A stretch of DNA of 42,657 nucleotides from CAYLZW01 sp964388085 (GCA_964388085.1 CAYLZW010000014.1:1-42657); one strand, 5' to 3'; shown: positions 1 through 8,666, numbered from the stretch's first letter. Translations and numbers: made by a program. The notes: generated by a model from the sequence alone, not told the origin.

Positions 1-1
1 G

Positions 2-142
2 GGCGGCACCGTCGTCGTGTCCGCCGTGCTCGACAACCTGATGAAGGGCGCGGCCGCGCAAGCGGTGCAGGTCATGAACGTGGTGCTCGGCGAGGACGAG
101 CGCGCAGGGCTCCTGCCCGCCAAGGAGGTGCAGCCATGGTGA
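2..142 (+). CDS. argC: ArgC C-terminus (N-acetyl-gamma-glutamyl-phosphate reductase), partial
   Basis: Only the last 46 codons are in the window; the gene enters from the left edge and stops at TGA 140-142. ArgC reduces N-acetylglutamyl phosphate to the semialdehyde, the third step of arginine synthesis. The visible tail reads VSAVLDNLMKGAAAQAVQVMN, then LGEDERAGL, which is the usual ArgC C-terminal pattern (D-N-L-x-K-G-A-x-x-Q-A-V-Q-x-M-N, then E-x-x-G-L). The stop overlaps the start of argJ (ATG at 136) by 7 bases, so the two are almost certainly translated from one message. Identification rests on this short tail plus the gene order. Confidence 0.88.
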   Translation, partial: GGTVVVSAVLDNLMKGAAAQAVQVMNVVLGEDERAGLLPAKEVQPW

Positions 143-1389
143 CGGCATGCAAGCAGAACCTCGAGCGTAGCCCCCTGCTCGTCGAGCGCGCGCGTCCGAC
201 GACCGGCATCACCGCGGCCATGGGCTTCGTCGCCTCGGCCGTACACGCGGGCATCCGCAAGAAGAAGCTCGACCTCGCCGTCATCGCCGGCAGCGACGCC
301 TGCTCCGCGGCGGCCGTGTTCACGACGAACAAGGTGCAGGCGGCGCCCGTGCTGCTCAGCAAGAAGCACCTCGCGTCGAGCGGCGGCGTCATGCGCGCCA
401 TCGTCGTGAACTCGGGCAACGCGAACGCCTGCACGGGGCCGAAGGGTGATGAGGACGCGCTCACCATGGCGCGCGAGACCGCGCACGTGCTCGGCTGCGC
501 GCCGGAAGAGGTCCTCGTGGCCTCCACCGGGGTCATCGGCCAGCCGCTGCCCATCGAGCTCATCGAGGCCGTCATGCCCGCGCTCGGCGAGGGCTTCGCG
601 ACCGGCGGCAGGGGTCCCGCCGAGGCCATCCTGACGACGGACACCTTCGCCAAAGAGAGCGTGCGCCGCGTGCAGGCGGCGGCGGGCGAGTACGTCGTCG
701 GCGGCATGGCCAAGGGCTCCGGGATGATCCACCCGAACATGGCGACCACCCTCGGCTTCGTGACGACGGACGCGCAGGTGGAGCCCGCGCTCCTGCAGGC
801 CGTGCTCGCGCGCGCCGTCGAGCAGTCGTTCAACCGCATAAGCGTCGACGGGGACACGTCCACCAACGATATGGTGGCGGTGCTCGCCAGCGGCCGCTCG
901 GGCGTGGACGTCGGCGCCGGCGGCCCGCGCTCGCTGCGGCGCTTCGAGGACGCGCTCACGGGCGTGCTGACCGACCTCGCGAAGCTCGTCGCCAAGGACG
1001 GCGAAGGCGCGAGCCGGCTCATCACCGTCGAGGTCACGAGCGCCGCCTCGGACGAGGACGCGCTCGCCGCCGCGCGCACCATCGCGGGCTCTCCGCTCGT
1101 GAAGACCGCCGTTCACGGCGCCGACGCCAACTGGGGGCGCATCGTCGCCGCCGTCGGCCGCTCCGGCTGCGAGCTCACGCCCGAGCGCATGAGCGTGGCG
1201 CTGAACGGCCTGTGCGTGCTCTCGCCCGGCTACCAGAGCGGCTTCGACGAGGCCGAGGCCAAGGCGCGCCTGTCCGAGCGCGAGGTGACGATCCATGTCG
1301 ACCTCGGCCTCGCGCACGGCACCGCCACCGTGTGGACCTGTGATCTGACCGCCGACTACGTCGCCATCAACGCGAGCTACCGATCATGA
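136..1389 (+). CDS. argJ: ArgJ, glutamate N-acetyltransferase / N-acetylglutamate synthase
   Basis: 417 residues. ArgJ moves the acetyl group from N-acetylornithine to glutamate, closing the cyclic arginine pathway; some members also make N-acetylglutamate from acetyl-CoA. It is made as a precursor that cleaves itself before a Thr nucleophile. That site is visible as HPNMAT-TLGF, with the predicted cut between Ala203 and Thr204. The oxyanion-hole pair is in STGVIG (Thr131-Gly132), and the family start TTGITAAMGF lies at about 22-31. Length is normal. The ATG at 136 overlaps the argC stop, and the argJ stop overlaps the argB start (ATGA at 1386), showing translational coupling. Presence of ArgJ means a recycling pathway. 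Whether this enzyme is mono- or bifunctional cannot be read from the sequence. Confidence 0.96.
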   Translation: MVTACKQNLERSPLLVERARPTTGITAAMGFVASAVHAGIRKKKLDLAVIAGSDACSAAAVFTTNKVQAAPVLLSKKHLASSGGVMRAIVVNSGNANACTGPKGDEDALTMARETAHVLGCAPEEVLVASTGVIGQPLPIELIEAVMPALGEGFATGGRGPAEAILTTDTFAKESVRRVQAAAGEYVVGGMAKGSGMIHPNMATTLGFVTTDAQVEPALLQAVLARAVEQSFNRISVDGDTSTNDMVAVLASGRSGVDVGAGGPRSLRRFEDALTGVLTDLAKLVAKDGEGASRLITVEVTSAASDEDALAAARTIAGSPLVKTAVHGADANWGRIVAAVGRSGCELTPERMSVALNGLCVLSPGYQSGFDEAEAKARLSEREVTIHVDLGLAHGTATVWTCDLTADYVAINASYRS

Positions 1390-2273
1390 TCAAGGCGTTT
1401 CTCCCGAACGTCCCGGGCGCGGCCGCGCAGGACGCCCCGCTGAAGCACCTCCGCGGCCAGGTCGTCGTCGTCAAGTACGGCGGCGCCGCCATGGTCGATA
1501 GGAAACTGGCCGACGCCTTCGCGAGCGACGTCGCGGCGCTCGTACGGGCGGGCGCGCGCGCCGTCGTCGTGCACGGCGGCGGGCCGGCCCTCACGCGGAC
1601 GCTGGCGCGCCTCGGCGTCGAGACCTCGTTCGTGAACGGACACCGCGTGACCTGCCAGGAGACCGCCGAGGCCGCGCGCATGGTGCTCTCGGGCTCGACG
1701 AACCAGGACGTGGTGGCGCGGCTGTGCCACGCGGGCGTCCTCGCGGTCGGGCTCTCGGGCAGCGACGGCGGGCTGTTCGCGGTGGAGCGCCACGCGCCAG
1801 GCGGTCAGGACATCGGCTTCGTCGGCCGGGTGACGGAGGTCCGCAAGGAGCTGCTTCTCACGCTCCTCGGCGCGGGATACGTACCGGTCGTGTCCTCGGT
1901 CGTCACCGACGCCTCCGGGCAGCCCTACAACGTCAACGCCGACGTCGTCGCCGGCGCGCTCTTGGCCGCGCTCTCGGCCAAGCGCCTCGTGTTCGTCTCG
2001 GACACGCCTGGGGTGCGATCCGCGGCGGGCGAGCGCGTCCCGCTGCTCGACGCCGAGGCGGGGCGCGCTCTGCTCGACGACGGCACGGCCACGGGCGGCA
2101 TGCAGCCGAAGCTCGAGGCGTCGCTGCGCGCGCTGGCGGCCGGCGCCGAGCGCGTGCACCTCATCGACGGCACCGTGCCGCACGCGCTGCTCCGCGAGCT
2201 GACAAGCGACGAGCCCACCGGCACGCGGCTCGAGGCTTGTGCGCCCGATCGCGGCGTGAGCGTCGCCGCATGA
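1386..2273 (+). CDS. argB: ArgB, acetylglutamate kinase
   Basis: 295 residues, normal for the family. It phosphorylates N-acetylglutamate with ATP, the second step of arginine synthesis, in the cytoplasm. The amino-acid kinase fold is plain: VVVKYGGAAM near residue 28 (catalytic Lys and Gly-rich strand), VVVHGGGP at about 59-66 (substrate-binding Gly loop), then NGHRVT and the Asp-rich end of the ATP site, GGMQPKLEA. An N-terminal extension of about 20 residues before the first strand is seen in arginine-inhibited hexameric ArgB enzymes, so feedback inhibition by arginine is possible but is inference. The start overlaps argJ by 4 bases, and its stop overlaps the argR start (ATGA at 2270). Confidence 0.96.
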   Translation: MIKAFLPNVPGAAAQDAPLKHLRGQVVVVKYGGAAMVDRKLADAFASDVAALVRAGARAVVVHGGGPALTRTLARLGVETSFVNGHRVTCQETAEAARMVLSGSTNQDVVARLCHAGVLAVGLSGSDGGLFAVERHAPGGQDIGFVGRVTEVRKELLLTLLGAGYVPVVSSVVTDASGQPYNVNADVVAGALLAALSAKRLVFVSDTPGVRSAAGERVPLLDAEAGRALLDDGTATGGMQPKLEASLRALAAGAERVHLIDGTVPHALLRELTSDEPTGTRLEACAPDRGVSVAA

Positions 2274-2740
2274 CGACGACGCTGCGCACCCGGCGGCAGG
2301 CGGCCATCCTCGAGGTGGTGCGCGCGCAGCCCATCGCGAGCCAGGAAGAGCTGTCGTCCGCGCTGGAGCGCCGGGGCCTCAAGGCGACGCAAGCGACCCT
2401 GTCGCGAGATCTGAAGGAGCTGCAGGTGGCGCGCGTGCCGGTGGAGGACGGCTATCGCTACCTTCCGGCCGGCGAGGCGCCCGCGGCGACCGTGCCTCCG
2501 GCGGCCACACAGTTGGTGACGGCGGAGGTGCTCAGCGTCGACCAGAACGAGGTCGCCATCATCGTGCGCACGGCGGTCGCGCGCGCGCAGGGGGTCGCGG
2601 TCTACCTCGACAGCCTGAAGGACAAGGACCTGCTCGCGACCCTCGCGGGCGATGACACCGTGCTGTGTATCCCGCGCAGCGTCAAACGAACGAACGCGCT
2701 GCGAAAGCGCCTGCTCGAGATGTTCGAGCTCCCGGGCTGA
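2270..2740 (+). CDS. argR: ArgR, arginine-responsive repressor
   Basis: 156 residues. ArgR binds operators in arginine genes when arginine is present. The N-terminal winged helix (about 5-70) has the typical ArgR pattern SQEELSSALERRGLKATQATLSRDLKEL. The C-terminal oligomerisation/arginine-binding domain has LLATLAGDDTVLCI near 125-138, matching the family GTIAGDDT signature; its two acidic residues contact arginine. I chose the ATG at 2270 because it overlaps the argB stop and gives the right N-terminus; a longer open frame from 1724 would only add an argB shadow. It sits inside the operon it presumably controls, so autoregulation is likely. I found no clear ARG-box palindrome upstream of argG. 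Confidence 0.95.
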   Translation: MTTTLRTRRQAAILEVVRAQPIASQEELSSALERRGLKATQATLSRDLKELQVARVPVEDGYRYLPAGEAPAATVPPAATQLVTAEVLSVDQNEVAIIVRTAVARAQGVAVYLDSLKDKDLLATLAGDDTVLCIPRSVKRTNALRKRLLEMFELPG

Positions 2741-2818
2741 GCGCCCTTCCACGACGACGTCACTATCCCGCTCTGCTACACACCCGAACGACTCGGTAAC
2801 CGAAAGAAGGAGGCGCAC

Positions 2819-4078
2819 ATGCCTCGATACCTGCTCGCGTACTCCGGCGGCCTCGACACCTCCGTGATGCTGAAGTGGCTGCAGCTCCGCCATGGCGCCG
2901 AGGTGTTCACCATGACGGCCGACCTCGGCCAGACCAAGGAGCTCACGGGCGTCCGCGAGAAGGCGCTCGCGACCGGCGCCAAGGGCGTCTACATCGAGGA
3001 CCTGCGTGAGGAGTTCGTGCGCGACTTCGTGTGGCCGAGCCTCAAGGCGGGCGCGCTCTACCAGGAGGTCTACCCGATGGCGACGTCGCTCGGGCGGCCG
3101 CTCATCGCCAAGCGCCTCGTCGAGCTCGCGCGCGAGGTCGGTGCCGACGCCATCGTGCACGGCTGTACCGGCAAGGGGAACGATCAGGTGCGCCTCGAGG
3201 TCGGCGTCGCCTGCCTCGCGCCCGACCTCAAGTGCATCGCGCCGCTGCGCGAGTGGGAGCTTCGCAGCCGCGAGGACGAGATCGCCTTCGCCGACGAGCA
3301 CCACATCCCCATCGTGGCGACGCAGCGCTCGCCCTACTCGCTCGACGAGAACCTCTGGGGCATGGCCATCGAGGCCGGCGTCCTCGAGGATCCGTGGGTG
3401 GCGCCGCCCGACGACTGCTGGCAGCTCACGGCCGATCCGAAGAAGGCCTCCGCGCAGGGCGCGTCCGTCGTCATCGGCTTCGACGCCGGCGTCCCGGTCG
3501 CGCTCGACGGTAAGTCGCTCGGCGGCCCCGAGCTCATCGCGCGGCTCGGCAAGCTCGCGGCCGAGCACGGCGTCGGGCGCCTCGACGTCATCGAGGACCG
3601 GCTGGTGGGCATCAAGTCACGCGAGGTCTATGAAGCGCCCGCGGCGCTCACGCTGCACACGGCGCGCGCGGCCCTCGAGCAGCTCTGCCTCGATCGAGAG
3701 ACCCGCCGCGTGAAGGCCGAGCTCGGGCAGCAGCTCGCGCGGCTCGTCTACGATGGTCTGTGGTTCACGCCGCTGCGGCGGGCCATCAGCGCCTTCGTCG
3801 ACGAGGCCTCTCGGCGGGTCACGGGTGAGGTGCGCATGGAGCTCTGCCAAGGGCGCGCCACCGCCACCGGCCGTCGCTCCGCCTACGCGCTCTACGACGA
3901 GAAGCTCGCGACCTACAGCGTCGGAGACACCTTCCAGCACGGCGCCGCCAAGGGCTTCATCGACATCTACGGGCTCGCTCCGAAGACCGCCAACGTGGTC
4001 GACCGCGCGGCGAAGATGGTGGCGGCGAAGGTGCCGGTGCTGGAAAGCAATCCGGTGCTCGAGAAGGAGGCGTCGTGA
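2819..4078 (+). CDS. argG: ArgG, argininosuccinate synthase
   Basis: 419 residues. It joins citrulline and aspartate using ATP, the penultimate arginine step. The N-terminal PP-loop LAYSGGLDTSV (6-16) binds ATP; HGCTGKGNDQVR (about 114-125) is the second family signature. The last 30 or so residues, after GLAPKTANVVD, extend beyond many homologues. A strong Shine-Dalgarno AAGGAGG (2807-2813) lies 5 bases before the ATG. This is the only gap in the arginine cluster (78 bases after argR), so argG-argH may have an extra promoter, but I see no convincing -35/-10 pair there. The stop overlaps the GTG start of argH. Confidence 0.96.
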   Translation: MPRYLLAYSGGLDTSVMLKWLQLRHGAEVFTMTADLGQTKELTGVREKALATGAKGVYIEDLREEFVRDFVWPSLKAGALYQEVYPMATSLGRPLIAKRLVELAREVGADAIVHGCTGKGNDQVRLEVGVACLAPDLKCIAPLREWELRSREDEIAFADEHHIPIVATQRSPYSLDENLWGMAIEAGVLEDPWVAPPDDCWQLTADPKKASAQGASVVIGFDAGVPVALDGKSLGGPELIARLGKLAAEHGVGRLDVIEDRLVGIKSREVYEAPAALTLHTARAALEQLCLDRETRRVKAELGQQLARLVYDGLWFTPLRRAISAFVDEASRRVTGEVRMELCQGRATATGRRSAYALYDEKLATYSVGDTFQHGAAKGFIDIYGLAPKTANVVDRAAKMVAAKVPVLESNPVLEKEAS

Positions 4079-5445
4079 GCGAGCTGTGGGGGGCGCGCTT
4101 TCGGGAGCCCATGGGCGAGACCATGCGGCGCTTCTCGACGTCGCTGCCGGTGGATCGGCGCCTGGCGCGCTACGACCTCGTCGGCAGCCGCGCGCACGCG
4201 AGCGCGCTCCTTTTGGCCGGCGTGCTCTCGGAGACCGAGCATAAGGCGCTGCTCGGCGCCATCAGCACGCTGCTCGGTGAGGTCGAGGCAGGCACGTTCC
4301 CGCCCTCGGGGACCGAGCCGGACGCCCCCGAGGACGTGCACTCCGCCGTCGAAGCGAAGCTCGTGTCGCTCGTCGGTGACGTCGGCAAGAAGCTGCACGC
4401 CGGCCGCTCCCGGAACGATCAGGTCGTCACCGACGTGCTGCTCTGGTTACAGGACGCGCTCAAGGACGTCATCGCCGCCGTGACCTCGCTGCAGCGGGCG
4501 CTGGTCGACGTCGCCGACCAGCACGCTGACCTCGTCTGGTACGCGTACACACACCAGCAGCGCGCGCAGCCGGTCCTGGCGGCTCATCACCTGTTGGCCC
4601 ACGTGGAGGCCCTCGGGCGTGACGTCGAGCGGCTGTCGGACGCGAAGGCGCGCGCTGATCGCTCGCCGCTCGGCGCCGGGGCCTGCGTCGGATCGACGCT
4701 GCCGCTCGATCGGGAGCTGACGGCTCGCGAGCTGGGTTTCGCGCGCGTGGCCATGAATTCGCTCGATGTCGTCAGCGATCGGGACTGGGCGCTCGAGGCC
4801 GTGTCGTCGTGCGCGCTGGTCATGACGCATCTCTCACGCCTCGCGGCCGAGCTCGTCTGGTGGTCCTCACAAGAGATGGGCACCGCGCGCATCGGAGACG
4901 CCTTCTGCACCGGCTCGTCCATGATGCCGCAGAAGCGAAATCCCGACGTGGCCGAGCTGGTGCGCGGCAAGAGCGCGCGCGTCATGGGCGCGCTGACCTC
5001 GCTGCACTCGCTCCTTCATGGCCTGCCGCTCGCCTACAACCGCGACCTGCAGGAGGACAAGGAGCCCCTGTTCGATGCGCTCGACACGACCACCGACTGC
5101 GCGCGCCTGCTCGCGGCGGCGGTCGCCTCGACGACGCTGCTGCCGCCGCGGGCCGCCGGTCCCGAGCTGTCTTCCGCGACGGACCTCGCCGAAGAGCTCG
5201 TGCGCCGCGGCGTCCCGTTTCGCACCGCGCACGAACGCACCGGCGCGCTCGTGCTCGCGTGCGAGAAGGACGGCCGCGGCCTCGAGCAGTGCAGCGACGC
5301 CGAGCTCGCGCGGGCGGGCCTCGAAGGGCTCGACCGCGCGCTGCTCACCCCTCGCGGCAGCGTCGAGGCGAAGCAGACCCTCGGCTCCACGAGCCCTGCC
5401 CTCGTCAAGGCGGCGCTGGCGGAGTGGCGGGCGCGGCTAGGCTGA
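4075..5445 (+). CDS. argH: ArgH, argininosuccinate lyase
   Basis: 456 residues, normal length. It splits argininosuccinate into arginine and fumarate, the last step. The fumarase/aspartase superfamily signature GSSMMPQKRNPD is present at about 282-293; its first Ser is the catalytic base of the family. The family N-terminal WGARFREP and the HAGRSRNDQV block (about 106-115) are also intact. The GTG start at 4075 overlaps the argG stop (GTGA), so translation is coupled. A GC-rich hairpin directly follows the stop and probably ends the arginine transcript. Confidence 0.96.
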   Translation: MSELWGARFREPMGETMRRFSTSLPVDRRLARYDLVGSRAHASALLLAGVLSETEHKALLGAISTLLGEVEAGTFPPSGTEPDAPEDVHSAVEAKLVSLVGDVGKKLHAGRSRNDQVVTDVLLWLQDALKDVIAAVTSLQRALVDVADQHADLVWYAYTHQQRAQPVLAAHHLLAHVEALGRDVERLSDAKARADRSPLGAGACVGSTLPLDRELTARELGFARVAMNSLDVVSDRDWALEAVSSCALVMTHLSRLAAELVWWSSQEMGTARIGDAFCTGSSMMPQKRNPDVAELVRGKSARVMGALTSLHSLLHGLPLAYNRDLQEDKEPLFDALDTTTDCARLLAAAVASTTLLPPRAAGPELSSATDLAEELVRRGVPFRTAHERTGALVLACEKDGRGLEQCSDAELARAGLEGLDRALLTPRGSVEAKQTLGSTSPALVKAALAEWRARLG

Positions 5446-5446
5446 C

Positions 5447-5469
5447 CCGGCGGCTTTCGGCGCCGCCGG
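5447..5469 (+). terminator. Hairpin after argH, candidate end of arg transcript
   Basis: A perfect 8-bp inverted repeat, CCGGCGGC (5447-5454) and GCCGCCGG (5462-5469), with a 7-base loop, starts one base after the argH stop. There is no T-run, so it is not a classical intrinsic terminator. In GC-rich genomes such hairpins often mark 3' ends. The next gene starts 39 bases later on the same strand, so read-through is possible. Confidence 0.5.
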
Positions 5470-5507
5470 CAACAGCGGTACCATGGGCCGACACCAGCGG
5501 GGGGCCG

Positions 5508-6041
5508 ATGGAACAGCCGAGGATCCTGAGCCGCGACGCAGCAGGGCACGTCGGCGTGTGGCGAGACGCGCTGTTTGAAGTGTGGGCCGCGCCCGCGGGC
5601 GCCGACATCCTGCGCGCGCGCGCTGGCGTCGTCCGTGAGCACCTCACCGGCGCGCTCCGTCCGGGGCAGAAGCTGGTCTTCCTCACGCTCGTGCAGGAGC
5701 GCGCCATCCGCGCCGTGGAGCGTGACGCGCGCGAGGTCCTCGACGACCGCGTGCGCGAGAACGCGCCGTATACGAAGGGCGCGGCCACGATCATCCAGGC
5801 GAGCGGCTTCAAGGCCGCGGTCATCCGCAGCATCTCGGCGGCGATGTTGTTGCTCTCCGGCGTCAAATACCCGGCGAAGACCGAGAGCGAGCTCGAGCCC
5901 ACGCTGCGCTGGGCGGCCGCGTTGCTCGCGCCCGAGGGCGGGCAGCCCGTGCCCGCCGACGAGCTCATCGCGGCGTTCGACGCGTTCCTCGAGCTGGCCA
6001 CGGAGGCCGAGGCGAAGGAGCCCGCCCGCGAGCGCGCCTGA
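5508..6041 (+). CDS. STAS/SpoIIAA-like small protein (paralogue 1 of 3)
   Basis: 177 residues, no signal peptide or membrane segment, so probably cytoplasmic. I do not recognise a named family with certainty. The secondary-structure pattern (strand-helix repeats; LRPGQKLVFLTLVQE, then a helix, then GAATIIQASGFKAAVIRSISAAMLL) resembles SpoIIAA/STAS-like single-domain proteins. It is a clear relative of the protein at 29026-29523: the blocks SGFKAAVIRSISA here and SGFRAAAVRSVVA there align, as do the following YP-K and W-A-x-LL positions. A more distant relative lies at 12195. The start at 5508 is the first ATG in frame after argH; the preceding GGGGGG is a weak ribosome site. It converges on the hflX fusion with only 16 bases between. 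Confidence 0.7.
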   Translation: MEQPRILSRDAAGHVGVWRDALFEVWAAPAGADILRARAGVVREHLTGALRPGQKLVFLTLVQERAIRAVERDAREVLDDRVRENAPYTKGAATIIQASGFKAAVIRSISAAMLLLSGVKYPAKTESELEPTLRWAAALLAPEGGQPVPADELIAAFDAFLELATEAEAKEPARERA

Positions 6042-6057
6042 CGCCTCTCGAGGGTCG

Positions 6058-8310
6058 TCAGCGCATCATCGCCTCCGTCTCCTCGCGGATGGTCGCGAGC
6101 GTGGCGCGTACGTGCTCGAGCACCCCGTCGTTCTCGTGCTCGAGCGCCCACAGCGCGCCCAGCACCGGCCACGCGGCCCAGCGCTCCATCGCGTGCTCGA
6201 TGATGCGCGGCCACGTCCGTCCACCTTGCCGTTCGAAGCGCGCCACCAGCTCGCTGAGCACGTCCCTGCCGAAGCAGCCGTGAAACATCGCCAGGTCGAC
6301 GACGGGATCGCTCACGCACGCTTCGGTCCAGTCGAGCACGCCCGTGAGCGCGCCGTCCTCCGCGAGCAGCATGTGGCCGGGATGCAGGTCACCGTGCCCG
6401 AGCGCGAGGTGCTGCGGCCATACGTCGTCGTCGTGCAGCCAGCGCTGCCAACGCTGCCAGACCGCGTCACTCGGCTGCAGCACGTCTCGCGTTCGCTCGA
6501 GCGCGCGCGCGAACGTAGAGCGCTGCTCCTCGATCGTCTTCACCGGCACGCCCGCCCCCTTCGCTACGTCGAGAGGAACGCTCTGCAAGGCGACCAGCAT
6601 GCGCGCGAATGACTCCACGAACCGCTCCGAGGGCGCCGCTGGATCGATGCGGTTCCAGGTCGGAGCGCCGTCTTCGAGCGTCACGGCCGGGACGCCGTCG
6701 AGCCGCGGGTAGGCGATCACGTCGCGCGCGTGCAGCCGCCACTCCGGCACCTTCACCGGCAGGCGCGGCGCCACCAGCCGCAAGACGCGCGACTCCACGA
6801 GGCTCGCCTCCCACACCGAAGGACGCCGCGGCGTACGCACGATCCAGGGCGTGCCCTCGGCGTCCTGGGCGTGCAGCACCCGGAAGTCGAGGCCCATGCC
6901 GTCGAGCTCGTCGTGCTCGCTCGTCAGCTCGAGCCCCTGCGCGGCCGCGGCCGCGAGCAGCTCGTCCGCCGTCTCGAGCGGTGGCAGAGGCGGCAGCGCG
7001 CGGCGCCAACGCTCGAGGTCGTGCGCCGGCGCGCGCAGCGCGAGCAGCACCACGTCGTCCCGATACTCCTCGTGCAGCACGCGGGAGCGCGCGCGGATGT
7101 CCGCCAGCAGCTTGCCCTCGGCGTGCGGCACGGGCAGCCGATCGCCGACGAGCTGCTCATCGAAGAACGCGACGATGTGCTCGCGTAGGGCCATGACGTC
7201 GTCGAGCGAATGGGCGCTGAGCGCGATGGCGTCGGGGAGCTGCTCCTCGAGCGCCGCACGCCGCACGTCGTCGACGCGATCGATCTTGTTCAGCACCACG
7301 CGGGTCGGCAGCGAGTCGGCCCCAATGGCTGCCAAGGTCTCGCGCGTGACCGCGAGCTGCGCACGCCACTCGGGATCCGCGGCGTCGACGATGAGCAGCA
7401 GGAGATCCGCCTCCCGCGCTTCCTCGAGGGTCGAGTGGAAGGACGCGAGCAGCTCGTTCGGCAAGCGCCGCAAAAAGCCCACCGTGTCCGACACCAGGAT
7501 GCGAGGGACGGTCGGTGGAGCGAGCGCGCGCACCGTGGTGCCGAGCGTCGCGAACAGCTTGTCCTCGACGAGGACCTCGCTGCCCGTGAGCGCCCGCAAG
7601 AGCGAGGACTTGCCCGCGTTCGTGTACCCGACCAGCGCGACCTGCGGCACATCAGCGCGCCGCTGCCTCTGCGCGTCGCGCCCCGCCGTCGCGCGCTCGA
7701 GCTCGCGACGAAGTCCGGCGACGCGCTCTCGGAGCTGCTCCTTTCGCAGCACGACGTTCGAGTGTCCGCGCGCGCCGCGCCCGCCGCCGCCTCCTCCGCG
7801 TCCGACGAGGATCTCCTCATCGCGCACGCGAGGGGCGTCATAGTTGAGGCGCGCGATGGCGAGCTCGAGGCGCGCGAGGTCGGTGCCGCCGCGCCCCTCG
7901 AACACACGCAGGATGACGCCGGTTCGGTCGAGGACGGAGGCGTCGAGCTCCTTCTCGAGCTCGCGCGTGTGACGAGGGGAGAGCTCGCCGTCGAACACCA
8001 CGAGCGGCGTGGCGCCGAGCGTCTGCTTCTGCTCGTCGAGCAGCGCCGCGAGCTCCTTCCGTTTTCCCTGGCCGAGCACGCCGCTCGACGACGAGGAACG
8101 CCTCTGCACCAGCGTGCCGGTGGCCGCGACGCCGAGGCCCTCCAGCAGGTGCGTCAGCTCCTGCAGGGACACGCGCACCTCGTCGTCGCGCTCGTCCGGC
8201 GCTTGCCGTGCGACGAGGATGGCGTGCCGAGCGGAGGCGCCGGTCTCTGGGGGAGCCGCTCGCTGGCGGTCGGTGGCAGCGGAGAACGTGGGTTTGTTGC
8301 GTTTGGGCAT
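6058..8310 (-). CDS. hflX: HflX GTPase fused to a macrolide 2'-phosphotransferase-like kinase
   Basis: 750 residues in one uninterrupted frame. Residues 1-445 form a full HflX, the GTPase that splits stalled 70S ribosomes: N-terminal HflX domain (30-215, with the Gly-rich linker GRGGGGGGRGARG at 170-182), P-loop GYTNAGKSS (228-236), G3 DTVG (275-278), G4 NKID (341-344) and the short C-terminal domain (to about 440). Residues 446-750 look like a complete Mph-type kinase: GLDFRVLHAQD near 473, the lobe with WIVRTPRR (489-496), the catalytic loop HGDLHPGH (639-646, Asp641) and the metal Asp660 in LDWTEA. HPGH and DWTEA are typical of macrolide kinases rather than aminoglycoside kinases. A GGAGG ribosome site precedes the ATG. 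The pairing suggests ribosome rescue coupled to drug inactivation; substrate is inferred. Confidence 0.9.
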   Translation of the reverse strand: MPKRNKPTFSAATDRQRAAPPETGASARHAILVARQAPDERDDEVRVSLQELTHLLEGLGVAATGTLVQRRSSSSSGVLGQGKRKELAALLDEQKQTLGATPLVVFDGELSPRHTRELEKELDASVLDRTGVILRVFEGRGGTDLARLELAIARLNYDAPRVRDEEILVGRGGGGGGRGARGHSNVVLRKEQLRERVAGLRRELERATAGRDAQRQRRADVPQVALVGYTNAGKSSLLRALTGSEVLVEDKLFATLGTTVRALAPPTVPRILVSDTVGFLRRLPNELLASFHSTLEEAREADLLLLIVDAADPEWRAQLAVTRETLAAIGADSLPTRVVLNKIDRVDDVRRAALEEQLPDAIALSAHSLDDVMALREHIVAFFDEQLVGDRLPVPHAEGKLLADIRARSRVLHEEYRDDVVLLALRAPAHDLERWRRALPPLPPLETADELLAAAAAQGLELTSEHDELDGMGLDFRVLHAQDAEGTPWIVRTPRRPSVWEASLVESRVLRLVAPRLPVKVPEWRLHARDVIAYPRLDGVPAVTLEDGAPTWNRIDPAAPSERFVESFARMLVALQSVPLDVAKGAGVPVKTIEEQRSTFARALERTRDVLQPSDAVWQRWQRWLHDDDVWPQHLALGHGDLHPGHMLLAEDGALTGVLDWTEACVSDPVVDLAMFHGCFGRDVLSELVARFERQGGRTWPRIIEHAMERWAAWPVLGALWALEHENDGVLEHVRATLATIREETEAMMR

Positions 8311-8666
8311 GGAGACCTCCAGGGCGACGGGCGGCAGGGGGGCCGGCGCGGGAGATCACGGTCTCGGCTCAATCGGATCGATCGGATCGATCGGCTTGAG
8401 CTGCTCGATGTGCGTTGTCGTGCGGGGCTCGACATGCGCGCTCGGCCGTGATGCCGCGCCCGGCCTTCGAGAGGGAAGGCGGGCAGGCGGGCACCACTCG
8501 CGGCAGCGACGTCCAACGCGCGGGGCGAGGGACGGCGGCAGCGGTGATGCCGGGCTCAGCGGAAGCGCATGAAGAGGAACATGATGGAGCCAGCTTGCCA
8601 GCTCGCGTGGCCGTCCGCAAGCGCGGCTTCACACGAAGCTCACACGGCCGGCGCTGCCACGAGGGA
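8311..8666. other. Intergenic stretch upstream of hflX fusion
   Basis: No convincing gene in these 356 bases between the hflX fusion (starting at 8310, minus) and the end of the PAP2 gene (8667, minus). It holds a short 9-bp tandem repeat (8372-8394) and presumably the hflX promoter. Open frames here lack ribosome sites and family features. I did not find a recognisable leader peptide or attenuator hairpin of the kind that controls some macrolide resistance genes, but one cannot be excluded by eye. Confidence 0.5.
8372..8394. repeat. 9-bp tandem repeat ATCGGATCG
   Basis: Two and a half head-to-tail copies: 8372-8380, 8381-8389 and the partial ATCGG at 8390-8394. The unit contains overlapping palindromic GATC/CGATCG steps. 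It lies about 62-84 bases upstream of the hflX start on the minus strand, a plausible position for a promoter-proximal binding site, but no function is shown. Confidence 0.6.

Noticed and set aside
1925..3568. 547-codon minus-strand open frame opposite argB, argR and argG
   Set aside because: Antisense shadow of three well-supported arginine genes; composition is Arg/Ala/His-rich and no family features are seen.
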